From Spongilla lacustris (taxonomy: Eukaryota > Porifera > Demospongiae > Spongillida > Spongillidae), in NCBI GenBank assembly GCA_949361645.1, contig OX442428.1:2591847-2655846 (forward strand): DNA of 64,000 nucleotides. Direction: 5' to 3'. This document shows positions 36,021 through 47,599 of the stretch, in pieces (within the stretch, counting starts at the first letter, position 1; every line of letters begins with the position of its first letter). Under the pieces are notes generated by a model, which made no database searches, was not told where the DNA came from, and was given only the letters and a program-made list of their open reading frames with translations. The position numbers were made by a program, and so were the translations under genes.

Positions 36021-37000
36021 CTTTGCCAATCTTGTTTCAAGCTCATTCCTAAATTCACTCTCGTTGTCAGTGGTTGAAACCCTCGAAATACCCACTCTTA
36101 TAAATATCTGTTATGTATGCAAGTACAAGACTAATATAATGATTTCCATGCATGGCAGGTAGTAAGTCATGCAGTAATTCACCTTAAACAATGCATTTGA
36201 GATACCATCAGCATTTTTATTTGCCAGTGGAACAGCTTCAACAAATAAAATAGTCACTAATTGTTAAAATGTACCAGTTTCCTTCGCTTGATGTGGGGCT
36301 AAGTGGACCAACAAAATCTATCCCAATATGATGCCACGGAGCCTTCACAGGTACTGGATGTAACTTAGGTGTTGGTGTAATCTTTTTTCTGTTGACTGAT
36401 TGGCAGACATCATATGAGTGAATCTTTTAAGGATCAAATTAATTTCTGGTATATAACAGGCACATACGATGTACATGTCATTAGAAAGAGTGCATAATAG
36501 CATCGCATACTTTGCGAAAGATGACGTCCTAGACCTTACTTACTAACCTACATGTCATATCTTTGACTATCCCATTCCAGGTGTAGCGTTCAGTGGTCCT
36601 TTTTATTGTTCTTTTCTCACCCATATGCTCAGCAGTTGGTTCGAGATGGCAAGCAGCAAAAATCTGTAGCTGCTCCTCATGCATTTTTACAACCCTTAAT
36701 TCAAGTATCTAAAGTCGCCGCATGAGAAAATTGATGTGGATGGCATCCTTGTACGTATGATTTACCCTTGTACACTTACGCTATGGTTCTTTTTCTTATT
36801 TTGAACATACAGAACACCATCCCTAATAACACACATCATAGCCTTCCTTCTGATGGCTCTTTTAAGGACATCGCTACAACCGCTAGGGTACCTGGATTCA
36901 TTGAGTTATAGTAAAAGCGCATCGGCAATTGTGCTATCATAAACTGTTGTGGAATCAGACAAAAGCTTTTCAGCACTCTTCTCCATTTCTGTTGATCGCA
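36021..37000 (-). pseudogene. Ginger transposase N-terminal part: zinc-binding and DDE integrase core
   Basis: Frameshifted minus-strand pieces occur in integrase order. LRVVKMHEEQLQIF and HLEPTAEHMGEKRTIKRTTE with RYTWNGIVKD (about 36700-36560) come from the HHCC finger. DVCQ lies about 36405, and LHPVPVKAPWHHIGIDFVGP with PLSPTSSEGN (about 36370-36280) carries the first catalytic Asp. Next is WVEAVPLANKNADGISNALF (about 36250-36190). ISRVSTTDNESEFRNEL (about 36080-36030) carries the second Asp region. Sequence stops at the gypsy LTR, and the final Glu region is missing or lost. Closest family type by motif is the gypsy-integrase-related (GIN/KRAB-A-like) transposase. Confidence 0.78.
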
Positions 37001-37351
37001 CTTCTTCAATCACGTGGCGTTAGGTGCTAAACCCCAATCACTTGATAATGTAGACATGTCATGTACATGTATAACTGGTTGCAAGTATGCCAAACGTATA
37101 CATAAAAATGATGCAGATAGACATAATATACATGTACATAAAGGTGAATGTGTTAAGATGAAGCTATTGCAGCTACGGCTCAGTTCAAATGCTCCCAGTT
37201 TCATAATTACTAATAACATAGGTTGAACTAAAATGTCGGCTTTATATTAGAGACTCTACAAGCAATTGAATGTGTTTTTATTCAGGAGAATTGAAAATGT
37301 ATTAGTTTAAATATTAAACAACAACAATCCTATCACAATACTGTTTCAAAC

Positions 37352-37472
37352 GTCAAATATAGCTAATCACTCTTTCTCACTATCCGTTTACTTTTGGCAA
37401 GGTTGGTACACTTTTGGCAGCCAAATTGTACTGGGCGGTACAATTTTTACGTGGTACAATTTTTGCGTGACA
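37352..37472 (-). repeat. Right terminal inverted repeat of the Ginger-like element
   Basis: Read on the minus strand it starts TGTCACGCAAAAATTGTACC and ends near GCTATATTTGAC, matching the left repeat. The GGCC at 37473-37476 repeats the left flank. Confidence 0.8.
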
Positions 37473-37476
37473 GGCC

Positions 37477-38735
37477 TTTTACATGTAGTTGGGGAGGGGA
37501 CTTTACGGATGAGGCTAGCTTGGCTTACAATAAGGTTTAGTGACATTCATCTCTTTTTTCTTCTTTCTGGGAGTATAAATCAGGATAGGAATGGTTTTTT
37601 AGGGCACTAATTACACCAATAGCCTTAAATTTACAGATTTAATATAGAGCTGCACCCATGAAAATACCCATATGTATAATTAGAAATGATAATGGCGTCA
37701 AACAGGTGTAAATTCCATTGGTGTTCCAATTGTAGTTTGTTTGCCACTTTTGACTAGTAAGCAAAGTCGTTTTTGTTAAAATGCCTGAATGGGAACAAAA
37801 GAGGAGAGCCAAATGACAAGCATCTGCAAAACCAATACACTGAATTAGAATCGTGCCTAATACAGTACAATGCTGTCTGCTCTTGATATGGAAATGCATA
37901 TGAACATTGACTTGAGTCGAGCATAGTCCATGGGACATTTTGAAAAGCTTGGCACACGAGTTTTGATCTAGAACAGCTGCAAAGGTCACAGAATAATAAA
38001 CATTGTGTTGCTAGGCAATAATAAAATGACCTTGGATTTGTCATACAAACTATGTACAGTGGAACCCATCAAATGCGGACACGATCTGTATCATTAAATA
38101 ACTATTAATATACATATACCCCCAGTAATGATGGCAAGTTTAACCTAAATGTGTTTGTATGTGTACAATATACATGTACAGTGTAATGCCATTGTAGATA
38201 TCAAAATATTGTGTTTATTGTACAATGTATCTCCGACCCCATGTTCCCCTCCCTTTTACACCACCATTGCCTTCAAATTTATTTCTTGTCACGGTTGGTA
38301 TAAATATTAATGATGTTTTTGTTTCTCAGAACCTAAATATAAATCTTTTTATATCCCAGCTATATTCATAGATTTGCGCTGACACCGTACAAGTAGGTTA
38401 GGTTGAACAGCTTTAACCAGACCACTTATATACATTTAAAAAGAAAATATGATTGATAACAAACATATATGCAACTAATATCTGCAATCAGGGGCTACAC
38501 ATTTGCTGTATTATAATATGGATGTCTTTTAGTGGTCTCTGTAACATTAAACCCACATAGACAAATTTCTTCAGGCACCAATGGGAGAGCCCCTCCTCCT
38601 ATTATTAATGAGTAATGTGCATACAGTGTACATGCCGTTGAGTTCATACATGTACAGAATGATATGCCATTTTGATGTCTGTTAACCTGCCTTTTCTCCA
38701 CTTATGGTCTACTTACATTGTGTACTTGTCTAAAG
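37477..38735. other. No gene seen
   Basis: Non-coding sequence. A pogo/Tigger-like terminal motif (CAGTGGAACCCATC, then GCGGACAC) occurs at about 38056. The minus frames at 37639-38044 show no domain. Confidence 0.5.
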
Positions 38736-38879
38736 ATGCCTGGGTACCTGGTGCCTTATGCAGGTAAGTATACATGTACATGTGTACAAGCAGTTTTTTT
38801 TTTTTAACTCAGTCTTATCAATTTGAATTGTTTCATTTTCTCAGCTATTGTTGGAGAAAACACATACATCCAAACTTGA
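38736..38879 (+). CDS. Candidate 3' exons of the 26.5-kb gene
   Basis: Exon 38736-38763 (AAAG border, donor GTAAGT) enters in phase 0, as required after 27994, and leaves in phase 1. The next exon opens at 38845 after TTTTCTCAG and gives AIVGENTYIQT before a TGA at 38877-38879. A donor at 38907 and a later exon at about 39229, carrying AATAAA at about 39260, could be 3' UTR. Two other terminal-exon candidates with the same phase-1 entry exist at 40147-40184 and 49901-50019. The linkage to the upstream exons across 10.7 kb is inferred from phase only. Confidence 0.35.
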
Positions 38880-40146
38880 AGACAACTTTACACCTTCATG
38901 TACATGTAAGTGACTGTTTGTAATTATTTTTTTGTAAACTGTACTTGGTATGGATGTTTGGCATAGCAAAAATAAAATGAAACACTAGTTTTGCAAAGCT
39001 GTGGGAAGTACATGTATAAAAACATTGTGCATGGTAAAATGATATGCAAGGGATAATTTTTCTAATAAGTTAGTATGATTAATGGCTTTAAAACAATTCC
39101 CCTAATTTACTTGTGGCATTAAGGGAGCAATTACCAGGTTGAAATGTATCAGTCTCCCACATTCAGCTGATGACATGTCATATCATTATATACATGTATA
39201 TCATTCTTTATATCCTTTTTGCAGGCAGTAGAAATTCTTTGAAATTCTCAGTTTGCTTTACAATAAATATTTTGAAAATACACTGTTGTGTACTGTTTTC
39301 ATGTTAATAGCAAATTGTGCCAGGAGTGGAGGGACATAGTGGATAGATATGTGTAGTTATGAGCTTATCAGTCAATGCACATTTGTACATGTGAAAATTA
39401 ATTGGATCCAGAATTATCGAAAGGTGGGGGCGTACCCACACATCTTATTTCATGTGTGACCACAAAAGAAAAGAACACGTATCATGCTAACAAGAAGAAC
39501 TCACGATGAATATGAATTATCACCCTCTCAGAACAGAACATTCCCACTGTTATGATATATTAATAAGATGTATCGTATTGTTGTACATGTAGGTGTATAA
39601 GATATTATATAATTGCTATAAAAATGCCACAAAGGGTGCTTTGATCCTTCACCTCTATACCCCTACCACACCCCCTACCCCACTCCAGGCACACTTTCAT
39701 GTAACCTGTATAGACACTAAGCACAAAGGGGGCACACAATCTAGGAGAAGGATTTTCACTGACATATGCATGTACAACAGTACAAGTATCATATAACTCC
39801 AGTCACAGCGGGAGGTGGGGGTTGGACCTCCAAAACACCCCTCCCCTACCTGTACAGTGTGTATCTGCTGATGGTTTGTACATGTAAAAAAAACATATCT
39901 TCACTATGACCATGTACAACAATGTTTAGTAAAAGGTTACTGTCCAGCGATGCATGTTCAAATTTCCACTGTCCCATACATGTACATGTAAGTAATTGCA
40001 GGGCTGCTTTGCAAATGTAATGTACTTATATACATGTATCGCATTACATTGTAGCTACATTGTAATATAGTTCTGTACAACTTTTTTTTTAAGTGTGAGA
40101 TTTCAAGTTATATTATTTGCCTATTCTTTTTTCATCCTATTTGCAG

Positions 40147-40194
40147 GAGCACATAAAAAGGAAGAGAAGCCTAGCATAGAATAAGCATAATAAA
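40147..40194 (+). CDS. Candidate terminal exon with poly(A) signal
   Basis: After a clear acceptor (TTTTTTCATCCTATTTGCAG) a phase-1 frame reads AHKKEEKPSIE and stops at TAA (40182-40184). AATAAA follows at 40189-40194. The combination of acceptor, stop and signal within 50 bases looks like a real last exon. Its upstream partner is not established; 38763 has the right phase. Confidence 0.35.
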
Positions 40195-40919
40195 CTTAGA
40201 TCACTTTACATGTACATATATGTGTTGTATTTGTTTGCTGAAAAAAGTGTGCTCAAATAAACGACACATGCTATCACTAATATAGTGTATAATGTCTCCC
40301 AGGACATTTTGCACTAGCGTACAGTGTCTCACCGAACAATCTAGGTCTACACTGTCCCTCTCCAAGGTAAAATGTAAATGTCCCCCCTCATAAACGTTTT
40401 ATACCATTTGCGACAATGAAGGGAAATCTTTTAAACAGAGACTTGCAATGTATAAAATGGTGGTATCAAATACCCTGTACTTCAAAGCTCTTGTTCTTTA
40501 AATGCAGTACACACGCAAACATTTAGTATTAATACTCCTATTAATGAGCAAGTGATGGATATTTTTGGAATCCTGAATACTCATACAATGATGAGGGATT
40601 TAATCAATATGATCATATCCTGTTTTAAGTAATGTTGCAATTTTGAACTCTCGTTGCCTGCACCTTAGGAAGGTTATTTAATTAATGCAACAGTTATTTC
40701 CAAATTTGGTAGTCAGTGTAGTATTACAAATTTCCCTCTTTTCCATATAGTACAAAGTGTTTAAAAAATGCAAGTATAATATTTCTAATAGCCATGTATC
40801 TGAAACCTAGCTGTACTAAAAACTCAGATGGGAGGTTGAAGGTTGAGACTGGGAGAAGGTATATAATTATAATTATAAATTATTAATGGGACAGTTAATA
40901 ATAATTGTAATTGTGGTGG

Positions 40920-41510
40920 CTAGGTATGAACAGTGTGCCCATTCTGCCCTGATATCACTTTGGATCCTCTCGGACATCATGCAGACATGGTGGGGATGTT
41001 GTCATTAGACACAATCACCTGCGAAACATCTTTGCAGAGTTTTGTCGTCGTGCTCACCTATCTGTAAGAGTGGAGGTTGGTCAAGGCTTTTCAAGAGTCC
41101 AGAGTAATTCCCGTCCAGCTGATGTGCTAGTCAATGCTTGGGAAAGGGCAAAACCAGCAGCCTTCGATGTTACTGTTACCTCCCCACTCACTCCTGCCAC
41201 TCTGCATGACGCGTGTAATTCAGCAGGTGTTGCGGCTCACAAAGCAGAGTGCACGTGCCGAAAGCACTCTTCCAATGACCCGAAGTGTCAGGAGCTAGGA
41301 TGGGTATGTGTTCCTCTGGCAGTGGAATCGTATGGGAACTGGGGTAAAGAGGCCCAGAACACCTTCGCTAGACTAGCTTCCATCCTCTCGATCTCCCTGC
41401 ACTGCCCCAAGGCAAAGGTCTTGAAGAGATTTATGGGCGGTTGAATGCATCATTAGTGAGGTCAGTAGCTAGGGCAATCCTGTCCAGAAGATGCGTTCCA
41501 GGTTAAAGAG
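40920..41510 (+). pseudogene. Non-LTR retrotransposon copy 1: CCHC and restriction-like endonuclease
   Basis: The remnant starts with a degenerate CPFCP...LDPLG(H)H knuckle region and GGDVVIRHNHLR. It continues in frame from 41070 with VEVGQGF-like sequence, RPADVLVNAWERAKPAAFDV (the RPAD-x14-D endonuclease motif), HSSNDPKCQELGWVCVPLAV and SYGNWGKEAQNTFARLASIL. The last strand (YGRLN...RSVARAIL) is in a shifted frame near 41430-41480. RT is absent. Confidence 0.8.
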
Positions 41511-41734
41511 AGTAGCTTTAGAGTGGAACTGTACATACAGTGCATGTTTAGTTTACATATAGTCTAATGATATGTAATAACAAATAAGCATCATTATGAT
41601 AGATAGGTAAACAATTAGGAGAGTAGTGCAAAATTTATGCCTCTAACTTGTAAGTTTCATAATGATTTTGAATAATAATAAAATTAAATAACAATTTAAG
41701 AGATGTTATCCAGAAGAATTCTGAAGAGGCATGG

Positions 41735-44085
41735 TTGAAGCTATTTATGCTCCCAAAGTGTGTCCTCCCCTCCTTGAAGCGTAAAGGCAACCACAATCCA
41801 CACACTTCTATAGAGTCTCTTTGCAACATGTGGTTGAGAAATGACCTGGCTAACCTTTGGGCAATGGCAAAAACTCGTGCAAGCAGCCACAACACCACAG
41901 AAGAGGCCCCAGCACATAAGAGCTACAGAAAGGTGCTGTCTCCCTCGGCTGTTCAGGGATGACGGGTAAAGCATGCCAAATGCTTCTATCCAGTGGTGTT
42001 GCACCAAATACTGACACAACATGGCACTTGCTGAAGGGCAAGCATCCATCCTGCCCACCTCCAGTGACTCCAAACGTAACTTCTGATCCCATAACACTTA
42101 GTCTTGCCTTTCCCATCCTTCCCGTTCTTAGAACTTTCCCTAAAGGTACATCTGCTGGCCCTTCAGGACTCTCTGTCCAACACCTGCTAGATGCTGCATC
42201 TGTCCCTCTTCACACCTTCATTGGCTCCTCCCTGAAGGAAGTTGTGAGCCTTCTGGCCACTGGAAAGGTTCCTTTATCCGTGTCAACTTTCTTGGCAGGT
42301 GGCAGACTGATTGCTCTGAACAAAAGTAAGGTAGGCAGGCAGTGCTGGATGAGTGTGCAACCTTCTTCCCTGAGCTCCTGCCATGGGTCTTATGGTGCTA
42401 TGGATCGCATTCTGGGCTGTGGCACCCTATGGGCAAGATTAGTTCCCAATCCGGAGTACAGCAGGGTGACCCACTTGGTCCAATGTTGTTTGCTTTGGTC
42501 CTCCATAAGCTTGTGACCAGCATAGATGCAGACGATGACTGTTTCCACCTGCTGCTTGAAGCCTGGTATCTGGATGATGGTGCTCTTGCAGGGAAAAGGT
42601 CAGCTGTGCTACGAGCTCTACAACTGATTGAGGAGCTGGGTCCACACTTAGGGCTTAACATAAACTTTTCAAAGTGTAAATTGTTCAGTAGGGGAGGCAA
42701 CTCCCTTTTCCCACCAGTAGTGAAGTCATCTTTGCTCCCTAACCTGGTCTTTCTCGGTGTGCAAATTGGGGACTATGTGCACTGTGCTCGGTTCATATCA
42801 GAAAAGTGCACGATTTCCAAGGCTTTGCTTAAAGCTCTAAGACTTGTGGATGTCTCTGCAGTTGACCTCCATGTGGCCTTCTCACTTCTACGCATGTGTG
42901 GAAGCTACTGTAAGTTAGTACACCTAACCAGAGCGACCCCTCCTAGCCTCTGTGCTGACTCTCTTCAGTCCTTTGATGAAGAAATAAGGCTTTGTTTTGC
43001 TTCCTGTCTTGCAGTGGATGTCCCTGATTCTCATTGGCAGCAAGCGCAGCTCAGTCCATGTTTTGGTGGACTAGGCTTTCGTTCCCTTGCTCACCACTCC
43101 TCTGCTGCTTTCATCTCATCCCTCGCCTCTTCAGGACTGTGTAGCCCAGACGACATCCGCATGCTACAAGCTGCGGTTACTCGCTATAACACCCAGGTCT
43201 CCTCACATGACTCTATCACAGTTGAGGCCACTCTAGCTTCACCTCCTCTGCAGAAAGCTTTATCTAAGAGGTTGGATATTCATACATTCCAGTCCTTGCT
43301 ATCCTCGTCTCCGGTCCAGTGAACAAGGCACAAATCCTTTCCATCTCTGCCCCTCATGCAGGTTCCTGGATCTCTGTTGTCCCTTCCACTGGCTTGGACC
43401 TGCACCTTGACAATGCTGAGTGTCAGGTGGCTCTTAGATGGTGGCTTGGTCTTGATACTTAAGGAGGTTCCTCTTGCCTTTTTTGCCCAGGCATCACCCT
43501 AGACCCACTAGGTCACCATGCAGCCTCTTGCAGACATGGTGGGGATGTAGTTTCACGGCACAACAATTTGTGTGACATCTTTGCTGACATTTGTCGCCAT
43601 GCTCACCTTTCTGTGAAGGTTAAAGTGGGATATGGCTTAGGTAGGGAACATTTCAACTCCCGTCCTGCATATGTTCTTGTTCAAAGTTGGGACAGAGGAA
43701 AGCCTGCAGCCTTTGATGTCACAGTTGCCTCACCTCTAATTCCTGCTACTCTGAATAAAGCTAGTGCATCTGCAGGGGCAGCAGCCCATGTGGCTGAAAG
43801 CAGGAAACATGCTGCTAATGATACAAAGGACCAGGAGTTGGGGTGGGCGTGTATCCCCCTGGCAGTTGAAACATATGGAAACTGGGGGAAAAAAGCACAG
43901 TATGTATTTTCCCACTTAGCATCCCTATTTGCTGTTGGCCAGTCAAGTCCCAAACCAAAAATGGTTGCAGAAATTTATGGTCGCCTCAACCTCTCACTGG
44001 TAAGATCAATGGCAAGGGCCATCATGGGAAGGGAGTTGGAGGTGCAGATTTGGTGTTGTCAGTACCTGCTTTGGTGAGGCTGACT
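41735..44085 (+). pseudogene. Non-LTR retrotransposon copy 2: RT plus restriction-like endonuclease, most complete
   Basis: The RT fingers are at about 41960-42330 (FPKGTSAGPSGLSVQHLLDA, FLAGGRLIALNKSK). After a deletion and frame change at about 42340 comes the palm: GVQQGDPLGPMLFALVLHKL, WYLDDGALAG with the Y-x-DD catalytic motif, LGLNINFSKCKL and FLGVQIGDY. The thumb runs to 43322. A frameshifted stretch (43323-43560) carries the knuckle and LGHHAASCRHGGDVVSRHNN-like sequence. The frame 43568-44077 encodes the endonuclease: RPAYVLVQSWDRGKPAAFDV, ESRKHAANDTKDQELGWACI, YGNWGKKAQ and IYGRLNLSLVRSMARAI. At least two frameshifts make it inactive. The CCHC followed by RPxD-x14-D marks the RLE-bearing (R2-like) class. 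Confidence 0.88.
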
Positions 44086-44639
44086 TGGAGTGCTATGAAG
44101 GAAATCTGGTACTAGATGCACAAGATTGGAAGGCTCTACCTAGGTTATCATGCTTGCACAAGAATTTTATTAAGATGCAAAAAAATTATTTGCACAAGAA
44201 AGTGTAGCAAAGGTTCAGAATGCCAAAATCAAGCAGGACAGGTTGCCAAATTAATACAGGGGACTTCTAAGAGAGATAGAAAACCTGAAAATCATCAGCT
44301 ATATGTATTTGCATGTAAAGTGACAGTGACAGCTCAAATTTTAAAAGTGCTGTCTCTGATTTCATCCTCTTGCATGCCCTTTGTTCAGATTTGGATTGGA
44401 TCCCAACTATTGATTTGGATCAGTTTGATAGGATGTTATCATGAATTGAGGATTATTATGTGACAAGCACATGAATGGAGCCAGCAAGCATATATCACAC
44501 AATTTTAAGCTGTTAATGGAATGCAAAATACCCTTCTTAGACAGACGGGTGATCTCGTACCCAACATGGACAATTGTATGCTGCATGATAGAATAGAATT
44601 CCAGACAGCCATAAAAGCATTGACATGTTTGGTGGTATT

Positions 44640-45180
44640 AGTAGGTGCCCATCTTGTACAATCCAAACATTATTTGTAAATATAATGGGGATGTAGTTTC
44701 ACGTCACAACCAACTTAGGAATACATTTTTTGAAACCTGCAGACAGGCTGGTATTGGTGGCAGTCAGAAGTGGATTGGGGCACGACGAACGGTGCACATG
44801 GCCAGCCAATGTTCTAGTGCCAGATTAGGATCTGGGGAAACTTGCATCTTTTGGTCCCACTGTTGCATCACCGCTTAATCAAAGCACCCTCAGTGAAGCA
44901 TGTGCGACAGCTGGATCATCTGCCCTGGTTTCTGAACAGAGGAAGTTTACCTTCAATGATGTGAAGTGCTAAGAGCTAGGCTGGTCATGCATACCATCAG
45001 CTGCTGAGACCTACATGTATGGCTGCTGGGGGCTGAGGCTCACTTACATTTTTCTCGCCTAGACTAAACTGCACAAAATCTCATGCCACCTCATCACTGT
45101 ATGGTAGGCTCAACTTGGTCCTTGTCAGAGCAAATGCAAGGGCACTGCTATTCATATGGCATTAGCTCTGACATCACAGC
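44640..45180 (+). pseudogene. Non-LTR retrotransposon copy 3: endonuclease fragment
   Basis: Shifting plus-strand frames read YNGDVVSRHNQLRNTFFETC, then LSEACATAGSSALVSEQRKF, LGWSCIPSAAETY and a degraded WGLRL region. The order is that of the family's CCHC-endonuclease end. It is heavily frameshifted. Confidence 0.7.
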
Positions 45181-45836
45181 GTAACTACAGTGTATAGGAT
45201 GACATCCAGCAGGCTGATCAAGGTTCTTGTGTATTTTGTGTGCACTCATTCATTCATTAGTAATAGCATGCATTACTTACTACTAAATAATATTATATGA
45301 TTAAAATAATATTTATATATGCGTAACCGCATTGGCTTGTTACATAACCGCACAATAGTACAGGGCACAAGACAATCACCATGTGTACTTAATGAGCTCA
45401 GAAGTATGTCATTGACATGTACCACCCAGAGGAGGATTTGAAGTTGATATCATACATTATTGATCGTTGGTTCAAGTTCAATTTGGCGTTCTGCTTGGTT
45501 AAAGCATTGGAAAAGTATGTAGTTTTGCCACTGCATAGCTACAGTGGCCGAGAATTTGTAAACTGTGTGATCACCTGAGGTTATTAAAAATGACCAGGCA
45601 ACTTGCAGCCCTTGCTATGCACCCACAATCGCAGATGCTGGCTGCTGAAATAGCAGAGTAGCTGCCTCATTCATGACATTTTACATGTACACATGCAGTT
45701 CTGTTCACAACTGTCTAGTATATAAGTTCCTAGCTGTCTAAGGGTCTGCTTCTGAATCCATTCAAGTGCCAGCTGTTTGGACCATGTGATCCAACACGTT
45801 TTCATTGTTCCATTCCCCATCAGTCGGCACTGAACT
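45181..45836. other. Spacer between retroelement copies
   Basis: AT-rich sequence with no recognisable domain. Confidence 0.5.
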
Positions 45837-47060
45837 TTGACATCCTGGGTGCCCCCATTGGTGATGAGGACTTTTGTGCCTCTCATTGTGAAAAGACAGT
45901 TGTCAGCTTGTGAACTTTTGTCACTGCTTCCAAAGCTTTGTGACCCTCAATTGTCTTTAGGGATTCTGAGGCAGTGTGCCAGTTTTTGTAAATTGGCTCA
46001 CCTGGTCCGGTGCACTCCACCTACCCCCACCATGCAGGAATTGCTTGCTAATTTTGACAATGACGTGCTCCATTGCCTTGAGCAGTGTACTGAACTTCAG
46101 CTTTCACCAATGGCAAGTCGGCAAGCACAGCTCAGTTTTCGTCATGAAGGTTTTGGCCTCCGTTCCTATTTTCCCATGCTACAGCTGCCTATATCACTTC
46201 GGCCAGTATTTATCTCTCAGGAGCTTTTCCACTCACCACCGAATTCACCCATTTACAAACAGCATTTACTATCAGAGAAAGTCAAGAAACTTGCATTTAG
46301 TAGCCTCTTACACAATGGTACAACAGCAACTAAAGCCAGGCTGTTAGCAGAGTCAGTCCCACAGGCTCATGCGTGGTTAAGAACAGTGCCATTCCCAGGC
46401 CTTGGACTAGCACTTGAACCTGACGAAATCCACATTCTGCTGAAATGGTGGTTGGGCCTTCCCCTCTGTAATTTGGAAGAAACATGCCCATATTGTTCTA
46501 GCCAGCTTGAACCCCTGGGACACCATGCTTTATCTTGTCGCTATGCTGGGGATGTGGTGACATGATACAACTGCATACGCGATTGCATTACTGACATTTG
46601 CCATCGTGCCTACCTTTCCCCTCTCTTGGGACAAGGTTGTGGTATTGATCCAGCCAAAGAAAGATCACGCCCAGCTGACATTTTGATAACTGTCTCGATC
46701 TGCAGCATTTGACATCAAGGTTATACATCCCCTCAATAATTCTTTGATTTCAGATGCTGGTCAGACCTCAGGTGCCTCAGCTGCAGTGGGTGAACATGAG
46801 AAATTAGGAAAAAAAATGCTTTGGGTTGTCTCGAAAGAGGTTGGATATGTGTCCCTCTCATAGTGGAGGCATATGGAAGCTGGGGAATCACTGAAAAGGA
46901 AACATTATCAAGAATTGCTAGGCACTTGGCCATCCACTCCCACTCATCCAATTCTGAAACACTAAATGCAATGTATTGTTGCCTCGGCACTGTTTTGATG
47001 CGGCAAATGCCCAAGCCCTCCTGGCTCGATCGGCATCATTTTCGTGACTTGTTGTAGTTT
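45837..47060 (+). pseudogene. Non-LTR retrotransposon copy 4: RT thumb, CCHC and endonuclease
   Basis: The frame 45837-46565 starts within the RT thumb (GILRQCASFCKLAHLVRCTP) and runs to HILLKWWLGLP and CPYCSSQLEPLGHHALSCRY, a C-x2-C-x8-H-x4-C type knuckle. The endonuclease follows in broken frames to 47057: RSRPADI-like, SAAFDIKVIHPL, LGWICVPLIVEAYGSWGI and ETLSRIARHLAI. The 5' part of the RT is missing. Confidence 0.8.
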
Positions 47061-47599
47061 ATTTTGTATGTACACTGAATAAATATAGTACTTTTCCAGT
47101 TTACCCCTAGCTGTCAATGTTTACTCAGCAAACTTATCATTTTACATTTTAAAAATACTGATTTTATCAGATAAAGTGATAATCATTTCAAATTTTGTTG
47201 TTTTAAAATGTCCACTACATAGGTCAAATTTTAAATCTTAATTAATGAAGCTTACTATGCAGCTACTAAACAATATGCATGTACATGTTTCTGTCTTGCC
47301 ATTCATGATTTGCATATATGTTTGTTGTTCATCGCAACCTGATGTGCTTTTAAGCTTGGTTACAGCAAGATACTTTTCTTCTTTGGACAAAAAATCCATG
47401 ATACAGATGTTTCATCTAATGCATGACAATTTCCTTAAACAGGCATTGATCCCCAGTGTGAAGAGCATGATGTGGAAAATTACCAATTCACTCTCATAGA
47501 AACTATATGGACCAAATATCATGTACTGTTGAAGAAATTTAAGAATAATATGATTAGGCATTGGAGCTATGGAAATAAATAAATAAATAAATATTTCAT
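47061..47599. other. Spacer between retroelement copies
   Basis: AT-rich sequence with no domain, ending in a short (AATA)n run near 47570-47592. Confidence 0.5.

Larger units (their letters stand above)
28967..37472 (-). mobile_element. Ginger1-like DNA transposon (integrase + OTU), 8.5 kb with nested elements
   Basis: Terminal inverted repeats lie at 28967-29072 and 37352-37472. Both start (A/T)GTCACGC and share GTACTGGGCGGTACAATT, TGCCAAAAGTGTACC and GTGAGAAAG words. The flanks are GGCC on both sides (28963-28966, 37473-37476), probably a 4-bp target duplication. Inside, on the minus strand, are a gypsy-type integrase (36.0-37.0 kb), its GPY motif (about 30.84 kb) and an OTU protease domain (29.6-30.3 kb). 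Ginger1 elements are known for gypsy-like integrase, a GPY/F motif, a C-terminal OTU or Ulp1 domain, inverted repeats of 40-270 bp and a 4-bp target duplication, so the match is close. About 5.1 kb between integrase and GPY is nested LTR retroelement. The copy is disabled. Confidence 0.82.

Noticed and set aside
42398..42700. Antisense open frames across the RT palm
   Set aside because: They are shadows of the retrotransposon reading frame and have no domain.
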